A stretch of 64,000 nucleotides of DNA from Moritella dasanensis ArB 0140 (GCF_000276805.1 NZ_AKXQ01000001.1:248001-312000); one strand, 5' to 3'; positions 1-8,358 are shown, counted from the stretch's first letter. A program made the numbers and translations. The notes: generated by a model not told the origin, from the letters alone.

Positions 1-42
1 TTAAAGAATACGATTCGCATTACAGAAGTATGTCTAGATTGA

Positions 43-94
43 GATTAACGCCTGCCAACAATAAGCGGTGTAGAATTACATGCCCTTGTTAAGT
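43..94 (-). repeat. attC-like cassette recombination site A
   Basis: Read on the minus strand, the site opens with ACTTAAC (94-88), which fits the RYYYAAC inverse core, and ends in GTTAATC (49-43), close to the GTTRRRY core. The 52-bp span holds the stop codon of the HAD gene to its right, which is typical of integron cassettes. Only the outer boxes were judged by eye; the folded structure was not computed. Confidence 0.55.
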
Positions 95-715
95 GATTGC
101 ATCCGAAAGTTCTCGCATATGCTTGATAGTGTACAAAGATGAAATTGTGCTATGTATATTGTTAGGATCATACAATATTGGACGCATACCCGCTGCCTTT
201 GCTGCTGATATACCTACCGGGCTATCTTCAACCACTGCACATTCATTGGGTTGGAAACCCATTTCTTTTGCTGCGTGTAAAAATATACCGGGGTCAGGTT
301 TCCAAGAACCAACTTCATACGAACTATAAATATTTTCATTAAAGTACTCGCTTAGTTCAGTAATGGACAACGCTTTTTTAATTTTCTCAAGTGGGCCGCT
401 AGATGCCACACATTTAGGCAACATGACTTCCTTCAATGCTTTGTCCACTCCTTCACACGGTCTTAATTCTTTTTCAAAGAGTTCATCAACAAGTTTTCGA
501 TAAGACGTTACGAAATTATCTTTTAATTTAATCTGGTGTTCTGATTCTATATCCTGAAGGATTGTAGCTAATTCACCACCACGATACTTTTCCATCATTT
601 CAGTAGCAGAAGATTCTATGCCGTAATCTTTAAGCATGATTTGAAGGCCAAAATTACAGAGATACTCACTGTCTACTAATGTTCCATCGCAGTCAAAAAT
701 TATACATTTGATCAT
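89..715 (-). CDS. HAD superfamily phosphatase (cassette gene)
   Basis: This is a haloacid dehalogenase-like hydrolase of the beta-phosphoglucomutase/6-phosphogluconate phosphatase (YieH-like) group. It probably removes phosphate from a small sugar phosphate in the cytoplasm. Motif I is visible at the N-terminus (IIFDCDGTLVDSE, nucleophile and acid/base Asp). Motif II is the VASSGP segment, and the C-terminal part has the GSWKPDPGIFLHAA and VVEDSPVGISAA segments of motifs III and IV. The length of about 208 residues is normal. A GTG start three codons upstream is possible, but the ATG at 715 is preferred. The gene begins only about eight bases after an attC site and its stop lies in the next one, so it fills a cassette. 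The substrate cannot be told from sequence. Confidence 0.88.
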   Translation of the reverse strand: MIKCIIFDCDGTLVDSEYLCNFGLQIMLKDYGIESSATEMMEKYRGGELATILQDIESEHQIKLKDNFVTSYRKLVDELFEKELRPCEGVDKALKEVMLPKCVASSGPLEKIKKALSITELSEYFNENIYSSYEVGSWKPDPGIFLHAAKEMGFQPNECAVVEDSPVGISAAKAAGMRPILYDPNNIHSTISSLYTIKHMRELSDAIT

Positions 716-722
716 ATTTACC

Positions 723-825
723 ACTTAACGTCCACATTAAGCGGACTAAAATTGTTGGCTATAATGTGGATCGAAGCGAAACTAAGCCAAGTGTTTTAGT
801 TCCACTTATAAGACGGTTGTTAACT
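723..825 (-). repeat. attC-like cassette recombination site B
   Basis: The 103-bp site runs on the minus strand from AGTTAAC (825-819) to GTTAAGT (729-723), which fits GTTRRRY. Inside are paired segments such as TTGGC/GCCAA and TCCACATTA/TAATGTGGA, which make the single-stranded fold expected of attC. Its inner sequence (AAGCGGACtAAAATTGTTGG, TATAATGTGGA) recurs in sites C and E, which shows a family of related sites. Confidence 0.7.
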
Positions 826-829
826 GTTA

Positions 830-1189
830 TTAGTGGGATTTAGTAACCATAATTAAAATAAGATACACATTATAACCATATGATTCAATTGTTTAATTAA
901 AATCGTATTGATTCTTAAACGTTATGTGAGACGAGTAACTTTAGCATTTTTCACATGAGCGTCCAAGTAATGCAAATTCTAATCACGGAGACTCGTGTTT
1001 TCATTGATACACAATGAGGGAAATTCGGCTTAACGTTATTCCTGAGAGAGTAACTGCCCTAAGCCACTTCTGGGCAGTTTGGCTTAGATCACCACAGGTT
1101 TAGAGCGATCCCCCTAAGCCATCTATGGACAGGAATGGCTTAGAGATGATGCTTCACAGAGGGCGTTTCGCATTACCAAAAGTATAGCG
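830..1189. other. Cassette-array stretch without a recognisable gene
   Basis: No convincing ORF was found on either strand. The stretch holds two strong stem pairs, CTAAGCCAC...TTGGCTTAG near 1053-1088 and CCTAAGCCAT...ATGGCTTAG near 1111-1145. These look like arms of further degenerate attC sites. It may be one or two ORF-less or decayed cassettes. Confidence 0.45.
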
Positions 1190-1266
1190 AAGTTGAGATG
1201 AATGCCCACTTAAGCGGACAAAACTGTTGGCTATAATTGTGTAGAGGAGCGAATTTCGTTTAAGCG
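1190..1266 (-). repeat. attC-like cassette recombination site C (degenerate)
   Basis: It carries the same core as sites B and E (ACTTAAGCGGACAAAACTGTTGG, TATAATTGTG, GGAGCGAA), directly downstream of the minus-strand gene ending at 1271. The preceding bases (cgcattaccaaaagtat) also resemble the sequence left of site A (cgcattacagaagtat). The outer boxes are poor, so the exact limits are uncertain. Confidence 0.5.
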
Positions 1267-1270
1267 CTTG

Positions 1271-1792
1271 CTATAAAACGTTCGACTTGCTTTGAAAACA
1301 ATCGGAATACGATTTAAATGATTGATACACTTCTTTTGTTAAAGCAGGTTGACCAGAAAGAATAGAGCCAAGAATCGCGACCATTCCATTTACACCATTC
1401 GATGCTTTTAAAGCTTGTACAAGTATTTCGAGAGGATATCCTTTACTATGTCGATCAATTGCATGTAGACCGCCATGAACATAGCCACTTAAAGGTTTCC
1501 AAGAATATTGCTTAAATTCAAGTATTGGATCAATAGCATTTTTAGGTGCTTTTACTTCAAGCCGTTTAATCATTTCGGTTAACATAGGTAAATGATCAGC
1601 TCTTTTTTGATTTTCCTCATTTAACTCAGCAGTTAACTTTCCCACCGCCGTGTCAGTAGCAGCATAGAGAACCCACATTCCACGAACCAAACATTCGAAT
1701 TGAAGCCTCAGTAACCCTATTGCCGATGTGAAATTTCGAGAAGCTAGAAGAATTTTAAAACTTTCAGCGTGTTCCAAGGCAACACTGCACAT
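1271..1792 (-). CDS. Cassette protein of unknown function (DUF6988/DUF5677-like)
   Basis: I do not recognise a defined enzyme. The 173-residue protein is mostly helical, with the conserved-looking segments LLRLQFECLVRGMWVLYAA and SGYVHGGLHAIDRHSKGYP. These resemble small hydrophobic-helix proteins often found in integron cassettes and loosely called DUF5677/DUF6988. The reading frame stays open upstream of the first ATG to about 1924. It would add a plausible N-terminus (IDKLLIRSAEFESYVLNVL), but no ATG, GTG or TTG precedes it; the expected start position reads ATC. The native protein may therefore be longer, or the start has been lost. Flanking attC sites mark it as a cassette. Confidence 0.6.
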   Translation of the reverse strand: MCSVALEHAESFKILLASRNFTSAIGLLRLQFECLVRGMWVLYAATDTAVGKLTAELNEENQKRADHLPMLTEMIKRLEVKAPKNAIDPILEFKQYSWKPLSGYVHGGLHAIDRHSKGYPLEILVQALKASNGVNGMVAILGSILSGQPALTKEVYQSFKSYSDCFQSKSNVL

Positions 1793-1914
1793 TATTTTGC
1801 TTACTTTAATTCGTTCTGACTTATCATAAACAGGGTGGCTTAGAACATTAAGAACATAGCTTTCAAATTCTGCAGATCTAATTAGTAATTTATCGATGAT
1901 AACAACCCCTAGTT

Positions 1915-2011
1915 TTATAACACCCTAATAATGGAGAAAAAATTGTTGACTAAAATGTTGAGGAACGAAAACAGCCAACTGTATTTGTCCTTATTAATTA
2001 GCTTGTTATGT
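1915..2011 (-). repeat. attC-like cassette recombination site D
   Basis: The outer boxes TATAACA (left) and TGTTATG (right) are complementary, and inside are ATTGTTGAC and CAGCCAAC arms. It lies between two minus-strand cassette genes and overlaps the stop codon of the right-hand one. Confidence 0.55.
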
Positions 2012-2431
2012 GTAACCGTGCTCCTTTAAAAACCATGACTCATATATGTCATAGTGCGCAACTTTAGCATTTTGAAACCTTGCCATATCGTCTTGGCACT
2101 TTTCTCTTTTAGCACAAAGTAATAATTTATCATAAACCATTGTAGTATGAAGATGAATAAACGCCGAGCCGGTTTCTTTTGGTTTATGCGCAAATGTTTT
2201 ATCGCAATCACGTTTAATTGAGATAAATAAATATGTTTTACAGAATTCTTCGACTTCTGAATATCTTCCCGCCTTTTGAAAGTAAGGAATAATTTTTGTA
2301 TAAGCTGAGTGGGGAAAGCCACCTTGGCTAGCCATAATTGGCAATAATTCAATCAGTAACTCAATAGCTTGATCATAATTTTTGGATTTAGCTAAAGTCG
2401 TAGCTTCTTTTAAATTTACCGAAATATCCAT
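2006..2431 (-). CDS. Small helical (TPR-like) cassette protein
   Basis: This 141-residue protein has no family I can name. The N-terminal half (residues 1-80) has helix pairs with TPR-like spacing, such as LAKSKNYDQAIELLIELLPIM followed by an IIPYFQKAGRYSEVEEFCK segment, so a protein-binding helical repeat fold is plausible. There is no signal peptide or membrane segment. It starts with ATG and sits between attC sites D and E, so it is a single-gene cassette. The overlapping ORF at 2026-2352 in another frame is a shadow. Confidence 0.55.
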   Translation of the reverse strand: MDISVNLKEATTLAKSKNYDQAIELLIELLPIMASQGGFPHSAYTKIIPYFQKAGRYSEVEEFCKTYLFISIKRDCDKTFAHKPKETGSAFIHLHTTMVYDKLLLCAKREKCQDDMARFQNAKVAHYDIYESWFLKEHGYT

Positions 2432-2456
2432 TTAGTGACCAAATTTCCGTGAAACA

Positions 2457-2570
2457 TACCAACGCCGCGTAAAGCGGACAAAAATTGCGGGTTATAATGT
2501 GGAGCGAAACGTAACCCACTGTTTAGTTCCGTTTGAACACCTTATCTGGCAAGTTCACCCTATGTTAACT
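2457..2570 (-). repeat. attC-like cassette recombination site E
   Basis: The minus-strand boxes are AGTTAAC (2570-2564) and GTTGGTAT (2463-2456). The inner core (AAGCGGACAAAAATTGCGGG, TATAATGTGGAGCGAAAC) matches sites B and C. The stop codon of the gene to its right lies inside the site. Confidence 0.65.
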
Positions 2571-2991
2571 AAGAACTGAATGGGTTAGCTTCTATCTTGC
2601 TTACAATATCCTGATCTATGATGAACGATGTTGCAAAGAAGTTACTTACAGGCTTGAAGCCTATATCTATGCAATATTTACGTAAGCGAAGGTTATCAAC
2701 ATCTTCTATAGCAAACTTTTCCCACGGATTAATAGCGACACAATACTTTAAGAAAGATTTAAACCAGCCCTGACTTTGTAACCGCTCATCTAAATAAACA
2801 GTTGCAATAACCAAACATAAGCCTTCTACATCATTTGTTTGACACCGCATTAGTAGTGTTATCCCATCAGCTCTCATTTCACAATGGTCATTGTTTCGTA
2901 CCGTATTATTTTCACTGTATTCAGCCTGAACTAATTTAAGCCACTTAGTCATTTGTGACTGAATTGACGACTTATCGTTTAATTGGAACAT
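2569..2991 (-). CDS. Possible GNAT-fold cassette protein
   Basis: The 140-residue protein is of unknown function. The central and C-terminal parts (LCLVIATVYLDERLQSQGW, then AIEDVDNLRLRKYCIDIGF) resemble strands 4-5 and the N-x-R-L-x-x-Y-x-x-x-GF segment of GNAT acetyltransferases. The acetyl-CoA loop (R/Q-x-x-G-x-G/A) is only partly kept as RLQSQGW, so any enzymatic role is uncertain. It is flanked by attC sites E and F. Confidence 0.55.
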   Translation of the reverse strand: MFQLNDKSSIQSQMTKWLKLVQAEYSENNTVRNNDHCEMRADGITLLMRCQTNDVEGLCLVIATVYLDERLQSQGWFKSFLKYCVAINPWEKFAIEDVDNLRLRKYCIDIGFKPVSNFFATSFIIDQDIVSKIEANPFSS

Positions 2992-3023
2992 TGTCTAATC
3001 CACGTATGAGAAATATGATTTTT

Positions 3024-3131
3024 GCCTAACGCCTCAAACACTGGCGCGTAGTTTGGTGCTGTTTTGCCGCTTTTGGTTTTTAGCAAAAAACGCGACAGCC
3101 GTTATGCGTCCAGTGATTTTACTTGTTAGCA
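3024..3131 (-). repeat. attC site F (canonical, VCR-like)
   Basis: This is the best attC in the array. On the minus strand it opens with TGCTAACAA (around 3131-3123) and closes with GGCGTTAGGC (3033-3024), the classic TAACAA...GCGTTAGGC layout of Vibrio-type repeats. Internal complementary arms (CACTGGACGC and GCGCCAGTG) are evident. Its direction shows that the cassette order runs right to left. Confidence 0.85.
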
Positions 3132-3842
3132 CTACTTGCCTGATTTAGCTAACGAACTGTGTACTAAATCAACAAATGTCGTGCCATGCCAATCCTCATG
3201 AAGTGAAGGGTTTACTGTATCGGGTGTATGCCCGATGATCTCCCTCACTTGCCGGTAAGCATTCACTCTGTCAGCCATTGCCATTATTTTGTACTGATGC
3301 TTAGGAGGAAGCATTTTATTCTTATACCACGTATCAATTACGTGCTTCATCAATTCTTTATTACATGAGAACCATTCACCATGACGTCTCAAATGTGAAA
3401 ACTGTTCGTGCAACTGGCGTTCTCTTTGAGAGCCTCCAGGCTCAAGTGCATGAATGATTAATTCGCCATAAGTTCCCGTTTGAAGGTTACTTAACCTTTT
3501 AAGAGGGTTATTAGTTCGTCCAATTTTAACAAACAAACCACTATATGCATGTGCAGTTGGTGCCGGCCCAGCCCATGAATCTGGAACTTGGAGAATATAA
3601 TAAATACTGTCTACGGAGCCATCTGAAAGGTTATTTGCCCAGTACGCCCACTCTGTTACCCACTCATGCGCTTTTTTATGCGAATCAAAATGATCAGATG
3701 TGAAATAAAAATCGCCATTATCAAGATAAATATCAGATACGTAACGGCCACATTTGCATTGTCGTACTTCACTTGGCTGCATGAGTTCTCCGTGTAGTGC
3801 TAACAGTTTACTATACAGAATTCTGTATAAGGCGAATTCCAT
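3132..3842 (-). CDS. T5orf172/GIY-YIG-type nuclease domain protein (cassette gene)
   Basis: The protein is about 236 residues. The middle (residues about 95-165) holds a GIY-YIG-superfamily T5orf172 domain: LFVKIGRTNNPLKRLSNLQTG, then LIIHALEPGGSQRERQLHEQF and LRRHGEWFSC. The K-I-G-R-T...R-L motif and the final E-W-F are the usual core, so it may bind or cut DNA. Flanking parts are not recognised; an N-terminal RQCKCGRYV segment has two cysteines. A TTG start six codons upstream (3860) is possible. It occupies the cassette right of attC F. Confidence 0.75.
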   Translation of the reverse strand: MEFALYRILYSKLLALHGELMQPSEVRQCKCGRYVSDIYLDNGDFYFTSDHFDSHKKAHEWVTEWAYWANNLSDGSVDSIYYILQVPDSWAGPAPTAHAYSGLFVKIGRTNNPLKRLSNLQTGTYGELIIHALEPGGSQRERQLHEQFSHLRRHGEWFSCNKELMKHVIDTWYKNKMLPPKHQYKIMAMADRVNAYRQVREIIGHTPDTVNPSLHEDWHGTTFVDLVHSSLAKSGK

Positions 3843-4330
3843 TTCAATAATTATCAACAATATTAAATTTACTATAAATTACAAATAGATATTGATGAAT
3901 AGTAATTCAAAATCAAATAAAACACAGATAAAAATAAGAACAGTATTTATAGAGACCCATGTAAACATTGTCAACATAATATTACCATTTAAAAATCAAC
4001 ATCTTAAAAATAATAAACGATTGAAAAACTGAATGTTTTGGCACGTTAAATAATATATTTTTGCTATCTTTGTAAATCCAAATTATGCCTTAATGTAATC
4101 ACAGTATTTATCCATAAGAAAATATATCGCAAATTAATGTGAGGTCATCGAGTATGAGTAAATATTCTAAGCAGGAATGGGGCATTAATGGCTTAGTGCT
4201 TAAACTTAAAATGGGAAGCTCGAATCCCATAACACATGGTTAAGCTGAAGTTAACGCTCTCATAAGCTGGGAGTAACACCTGAATACTTTGTTACGTTTT
4301 TTACAAGCAGTGGCAAGCGTTACGAATTGA
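3843..4330. other. AT-rich spacer with possible 29-codon ORF
   Basis: About 490 bases without a sure gene. It is very AT-rich to 4140. A plus-strand ORF at 4154-4243 (29 codons, starts MSKYSKQEWGINGL) has only a weak ribosome site, and I would not call it a gene. The right part carries a possible attC (next entry). Confidence 0.4.
4247..4323 (-). repeat. Possible degenerate attC-like site G
   Basis: GTTAACGCTCTC near the left edge and AAGCGTTACG at the right edge suggest a cassette boundary just downstream of the gene that ends at 4331. The inner arms are weak (CTCATAAGCTGGGAG), so this is a tentative call. Confidence 0.35.
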
Positions 4331-4780
4331 TTATTTAATGTTAATGTAATCTTCTTTTTCTTTTTGAGATACAGCCCCTTTAAAATGATAAACATCGATT
4401 AAACAATCATTAGTTAACCTTTTATTACAGTAACCTTCGCGATAGTTTCTTTCTAAATGAAGAGATGCTTCTTTGAGACTATAATTTGTTTCCGATGCTA
4501 GGTCTGTCGCTGTAATTAAGCCTGAATGCTCGATAGCATATTTAAGTATAAAGTTATCAATATCACCAATTAAAACTAATTTTCTGCTTTTTTTTATTTT
4601 TTTAGTCAGTATGGCTATAACAATTGTTATAAACGAAAAAACGATTAGTGCCGATTTTGCATTGTCCTTGCCGTCCATAAGTCGAACAACAAATATAATA
4701 AATAGTAACGAACTGCAAACTAAAGCTAGCATTGCAATTATGTATAGAAAACCGAGCACTGTCCCTTTCAAATTTTGCAC
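4331..4780 (-). CDS. Small two-helix membrane protein with winged-helix-like tail
   Basis: The 149-residue protein is of unknown function. Two membrane segments are seen at about residues 9-33 (FLYIIAMLALVCSSLLFIIFVV) and 44-60 (LIVFSFITIVIAIL). The cytoplasmic tail (about 75-135) reads like a small winged-helix domain: AIEHSGLITATDLASETNYS, then LEASL-type recognition helix, then HLERNYREGYCNKRL. It could be a membrane-bound regulator. It is probably the last cassette at the right end of the array. Confidence 0.55.
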   Translation of the reverse strand: MQNLKGTVLGFLYIIAMLALVCSSLLFIIFVVRLMDGKDNAKSALIVFSFITIVIAILTKKIKKSRKLVLIGDIDNFILKYAIEHSGLITATDLASETNYSLKEASLHLERNYREGYCNKRLTNDCLIDVYHFKGAVSQKEKEDYINIK

Positions 4781-5205
4781 TTATTTATCACTCCTTGAAG
4801 AATTACGCCTTCGAATATAACCTTGCATAATAGGGCGTCTCAAATTACGCCTTCATCACGAAGAGAGCTTAACCTTTGACATCTATCAATAAGAGTATCA
4901 ATAAAGCTATCTATGTAACTGATTGTATTAGTATTGATTTTTAGTAGCAAGTAAATATGATTACATTTTTGCAATTCGAGATGACATATTGTTATTACGC
5001 TAGATGCTTAGGGTGTCCTTGGCTCATGTTCTAGACACCCACCATTGACCGCGTTGTTAGTCACTATAACGGGTTTGCGAATGGGCACTGTTGCGTATCG
5101 TGTCTATAGTTATTCATAGAGTAACCTCCTGCATACCCAACGACTTAAAGTGTAATGAACTGTGCGTCTGTAAGGTATTCACAACCTAAGGTTGGAGAAC
5201 CGTTT
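4781..5205. other. Right edge of cassette array; no gene seen
   Basis: No ORF on either strand is convincing, and no integron integrase is present here, although the orientation of the cassettes would place it on this side. AATTACGCCTTC occurs twice (near 4799 and 4843) around GGGCGT, possibly an attI or attC remnant. A hairpin follows at 5011-5040. Confidence 0.45.
5011..5040. terminator. GGGTGTC/GACACCC hairpin upstream of the BCAA operon
   Basis: A 7-bp perfect stem with a 16-base loop. There is no T tract, so it may be a weak terminator or a leader hairpin ahead of the operon starting at 5206. Confidence 0.3.
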
Positions 5206-6294
5206 ATGGCAAGCTACATTGAATCGAGAGAGTCGGGAGTATCGACCGATCTATTTGACATGGCTGAACAATATCCATTCAGCGATGTGCACTTCTGGCG
5301 TGATCCAGAAACACAATTACAAGCCATTATCGCTATTCACAGTACCAAGTTAGGCCCTGCTATTGGTGGCTGTCGAATGATTGATTACCCCTCGACTCAG
5401 GCTGCTGTTAAAGATGCCTGCTGTTTAGCCGCTGGCATGAGCTACAAAACAGCCATTAATCGACTACCTTTTGGTGGTGGTAAAGCCGTTATCTTAAAAC
5501 CTAAACATGTAACGGATCGCAGGGCGCTGTTTGCCTCGTTTGGACGCTTTGTTGAAAGCCTAAATGGTCGCTATATTACCGCGATGGACAGTGGTACCAG
5601 CATTGCAGATATGGATGTAATTGCCAGTCAAACTAACCATGTGATGTGTACCACCACCGCGGGACTCGCTTCGGGAGATCCTTCTCCACATACCGCGAAA
5701 GGCGTTTATTACGGCATTAAAGCGGCAGTGAAATTTAAGCTGCAGCAGGAGTCACTTTCCGGTTTGCATATAGCGATTCAAGGGGTGGGTAATGTGGGTT
5801 ATGCGTTAGCGAAGCTACTGCACAACGACGGTGCTAAGTTAACCGTTGCCGACCCAAATCCATTGGCCACACAACGACTTATTAACGAATTTGGCGCGGA
5901 AGTTGTTGCGGGTGATGACATTTATGGCATCAATTGTGATGTCTTTTCACCGTGTGCTTTAGGCCAAGTGATTAATGCCCATTCTATCGTTCAATTCAAT
6001 ACGTCAATTATTGCTGGTTCTGCGAACAACCAATTACAAACACCCGATATGACCGATGCGTTGGCAGCCAGAGGTATTTTGTATGCACCTGATTACGTAA
6101 TAAATTCAGGAGGTGTATTACAGATCTCCTATCTTAACAAACCGGATGTAGTACAGCACAAACTGGCCGCTTTGTATGACACTTTACTGGCTATATTTAC
6201 CCAAGCCGAGCAGCAAAATCGCTCGACAGTGAATATCGCTAATGGTTTGGCTGAAAAGATACTAGCTGGAGCGAATGATGAATCACAACACTGA
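5206..6294 (+). CDS. bcd: Leucine/branched-chain amino acid dehydrogenase
   Basis: NAD-dependent oxidative deamination of leucine, valine and isoleucine to the 2-oxo acids; a cytoplasmic Glu/Leu/Phe/Val dehydrogenase family member. The substrate part has GPAIGGCRM and the glycine-rich LPFGGGKAV loop with the catalytic lysine; a Rossmann motif GVGNVG follows near residue 195. The ATG at 5206 has GGAG seven bases upstream and gives 362 residues, the usual family length; the ATG at 5155 would add 17 poor-quality residues. It is the first gene of a tight operon with the oxo-acid dehydrogenase genes and overlaps the next gene. Phe or Val preference cannot be excluded, but the operon context supports branched-chain substrates. 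Confidence 0.9.
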   Translation: MASYIESRESGVSTDLFDMAEQYPFSDVHFWRDPETQLQAIIAIHSTKLGPAIGGCRMIDYPSTQAAVKDACCLAAGMSYKTAINRLPFGGGKAVILKPKHVTDRRALFASFGRFVESLNGRYITAMDSGTSIADMDVIASQTNHVMCTTTAGLASGDPSPHTAKGVYYGIKAAVKFKLQQESLSGLHIAIQGVGNVGYALAKLLHNDGAKLTVADPNPLATQRLINEFGAEVVAGDDIYGINCDVFSPCALGQVINAHSIVQFNTSIIAGSANNQLQTPDMTDALAARGILYAPDYVINSGGVLQISYLNKPDVVQHKLAALYDTLLAIFTQAEQQNRSTVNIANGLAEKILAGANDESQH

Positions 6295-7384
6295 AAAAAC
6301 CGAAAACATATTTCGCGTTGGTTACACCCAATATCTTAATGAGGAAGGGCGATTATTTGAATCCTTAAAGAACCTCTCTGTTGCGGGGGTGAGTAGCGAA
6401 TTATTGGTTGAGTTTTATCGATGGATGTTATTTACCCGGACGTTTGATTGTAAAGCGATTGCGCTCCAGCGTACTGGTCGTCTTGGTACTTATGCTTCTT
6501 GTCTTGGTCAAGAAGCGGTCGGCGCCGCGATTGGTAAAGCGATGCGCGAAGAAGACGTATTTATTCAAGCTTACCGAGAAACGGCAGCAGTACTTATTCG
6601 TGGAGTGAAACCGGAAGAGATCTTAATGTATTGGGGTGGCGACGAACGCGGCATGGACTTTCAAGGGCCACGAGAAGATATGCCTTGTACGATCCCAATT
6701 GCCAGCCAGTGTTGTCATGCAGTCGGCATTAGCTATGCCATGAAGATACGTAAAGAGCCGCGTGTTGCGGTCGTTGTTTGCGGCGATGGCGCGACATCTA
6801 AAGGTGACTTTTATGAATCAGTCAATGCGGCAGGGGTCTGGCAGTTACCACTGGTATTCATTATCAATAATAACCAATGGGCTATTTCTTTGCCGCGCGA
6901 TGAACAATCGAGTTGTGAAACATTAGCGCAAAAAGCCATTGCTGGTGGTATTAGTTGTGAACAAGTAGATGGCAATGACGTTATCGCTTGTTATATCAAA
7001 ATTAAAGCGGCTATCGACAGAGCAAGGCAGGGACAAGGCCCGCATCTCATTGAAACTATCTCTTATCGTTTATCCGATCATACCACTGCCGACGATGCTT
7101 CTCGTTATCGTGACGATGACAACGTAGGGGAAGCTTGGCAAAAAGAACCCATGACGCGACTGCGAAATTTACTACTGCATGAATTGATTATTGATAAAGC
7201 GGGCGTCGAACAACTAGAAAAACAGTGTAGTGATGAAATTGATGCTGCGGTAGCACGTTATCTTGCTATTCCACCCGCATCGCCAACGACCATGTTTGAA
7301 TATCTGTATGAAACCTTGCCCGATCATTATCTAGACCAGTTAGAGCAGGTACAAAAAAAGATCTTACAGGAGGGTGAAAAATGA
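6275..7384 (+). CDS. bkdA1: Branched-chain 2-oxo acid dehydrogenase E1 alpha subunit
   Basis: The thiamine diphosphate-dependent decarboxylating subunit of the branched-chain 2-oxo acid dehydrogenase complex. The TPP motif GDGATSKGDFYE...NNNQWAIS starts near residue 168, and the active-site segment HCCHAVG/ISYAMK and SYRLSDHTTADD phosphorylation-loop-like region are present. The length of about 369 is normal. Two ATGs in tandem (6275, 6278) share a GGAG at 6268; the second has better spacing. It overlaps the end of the dehydrogenase gene by 20 bases, and its last codon overlaps the start of the E1 beta gene, so translation is coupled. A pyruvate-type E1 is the alternative, but the leucine dehydrogenase and IcmF neighbours favour branched-chain substrates. 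Confidence 0.9.
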   Translation: MMNHNTEKTENIFRVGYTQYLNEEGRLFESLKNLSVAGVSSELLVEFYRWMLFTRTFDCKAIALQRTGRLGTYASCLGQEAVGAAIGKAMREEDVFIQAYRETAAVLIRGVKPEEILMYWGGDERGMDFQGPREDMPCTIPIASQCCHAVGISYAMKIRKEPRVAVVVCGDGATSKGDFYESVNAAGVWQLPLVFIINNNQWAISLPRDEQSSCETLAQKAIAGGISCEQVDGNDVIACYIKIKAAIDRARQGQGPHLIETISYRLSDHTTADDASRYRDDDNVGEAWQKEPMTRLRNLLLHELIIDKAGVEQLEKQCSDEIDAAVARYLAIPPASPTTMFEYLYETLPDHYLDQLEQVQKKILQEGEK

Positions 7385-8358
7385 AGGACATGACACTGAT
7401 TGATGCAGTCAATAACGCCTTGTTTGATGCAATGGCTGAAGATCAAGATATTATCGTATTGGGTGAGGATGTTGGCGCTAACGGTGGTGTTTTCCGCGCC
7501 ACAGAAGGCTTGCAAGCTGAGTATGGTCGGGAGCGCGTCATTGATACCCCGTTAGCTGAATCGCTGATTAGCGGGATGGCCATTGGCTTAGCGGCGCAAG
7601 GCATGAAACCCGTGGTCGAAATTCAATTTATGGGTTTTATCTATGCTGCATTCGATCAGTTTCTATGCCATGCAGGGCGGATGCGTAATCGTACCCGTGG
7701 TCGTTTAACCTGTCCCATGGTATTGCGTGCGCCCTATGGTGGTGGTATTCATGCGCCTGAACACCACAGTGAAAGTACCGAGGCGATTTTTGCCCACATT
7801 CCTGGTATTCGTGTGGTGATCCCGTCTTCACCTGGCCGTGCTTATGGTTTGTTACTTGCCGCAATTCGCGATCCTGATCCTGTCGTTTTCCTTGAACCGA
7901 AACGTATTTATCGCTTACAAACCGAATCAGTCGACAACAATGGCCAAGCTTTACCGTTAGATGTGTGCTTTACCCTGCGAGAAGGCTCTGACGTGACCCT
8001 GATTAGTTGGGGGGCTATGTTATATGAAACCTTACAAGCGGCGGATCAACTAGCAGAACGGAATATATCGGCAGAAGTTATCGATCTAGCGTCGATTAAA
8101 CCGATTGATAAAACCACCATTTTAAGCTCGATAGCGAAAACCGGTCGTTGTGTGATTATCTCAGAAGCCGCGCGCAGTGGTGGCGTAGCCTCAGAGATTG
8201 CCGCCATTATTGCTGAAGAAGGGCTAATGACATTATTAGCACCCGTCATGCGCGTGACGGGTTATGACACTATTATGCCTTTGGCTAAAATGGAAAAATA
8301 TTATATGCCAAGTGTCGAACAAATTATTACCGCCGTTAACAACGTCATGGAGTTCTGA
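7381..8358 (+). CDS. bkdA2: Branched-chain 2-oxo acid dehydrogenase E1 beta subunit
   Basis: Partner of E1 alpha; the two form the heterotetramer that decarboxylates branched-chain 2-oxo acids. The 325 residues are the usual length. It has the transketolase pyrimidine-binding core (VLGEDVGANGGVFRATEGL, IDTPLAESLISGMAIGLA, MRNRTRGR) and the C-terminal transketolase domain (VTLISWGAM, AEVIDLASIKPID). It starts with ATG in an ATGA overlap with the upstream stop and shares one base with the E2 start codon, a tight translationally coupled set. Confidence 0.92.
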   Translation: MKDMTLIDAVNNALFDAMAEDQDIIVLGEDVGANGGVFRATEGLQAEYGRERVIDTPLAESLISGMAIGLAAQGMKPVVEIQFMGFIYAAFDQFLCHAGRMRNRTRGRLTCPMVLRAPYGGGIHAPEHHSESTEAIFAHIPGIRVVIPSSPGRAYGLLLAAIRDPDPVVFLEPKRIYRLQTESVDNNGQALPLDVCFTLREGSDVTLISWGAMLYETLQAADQLAERNISAEVIDLASIKPIDKTTILSSIAKTGRCVIISEAARSGGVASEIAAIIAEEGLMTLLAPVMRVTGYDTIMPLAKMEKYYMPSVEQIITAVNNVMEF

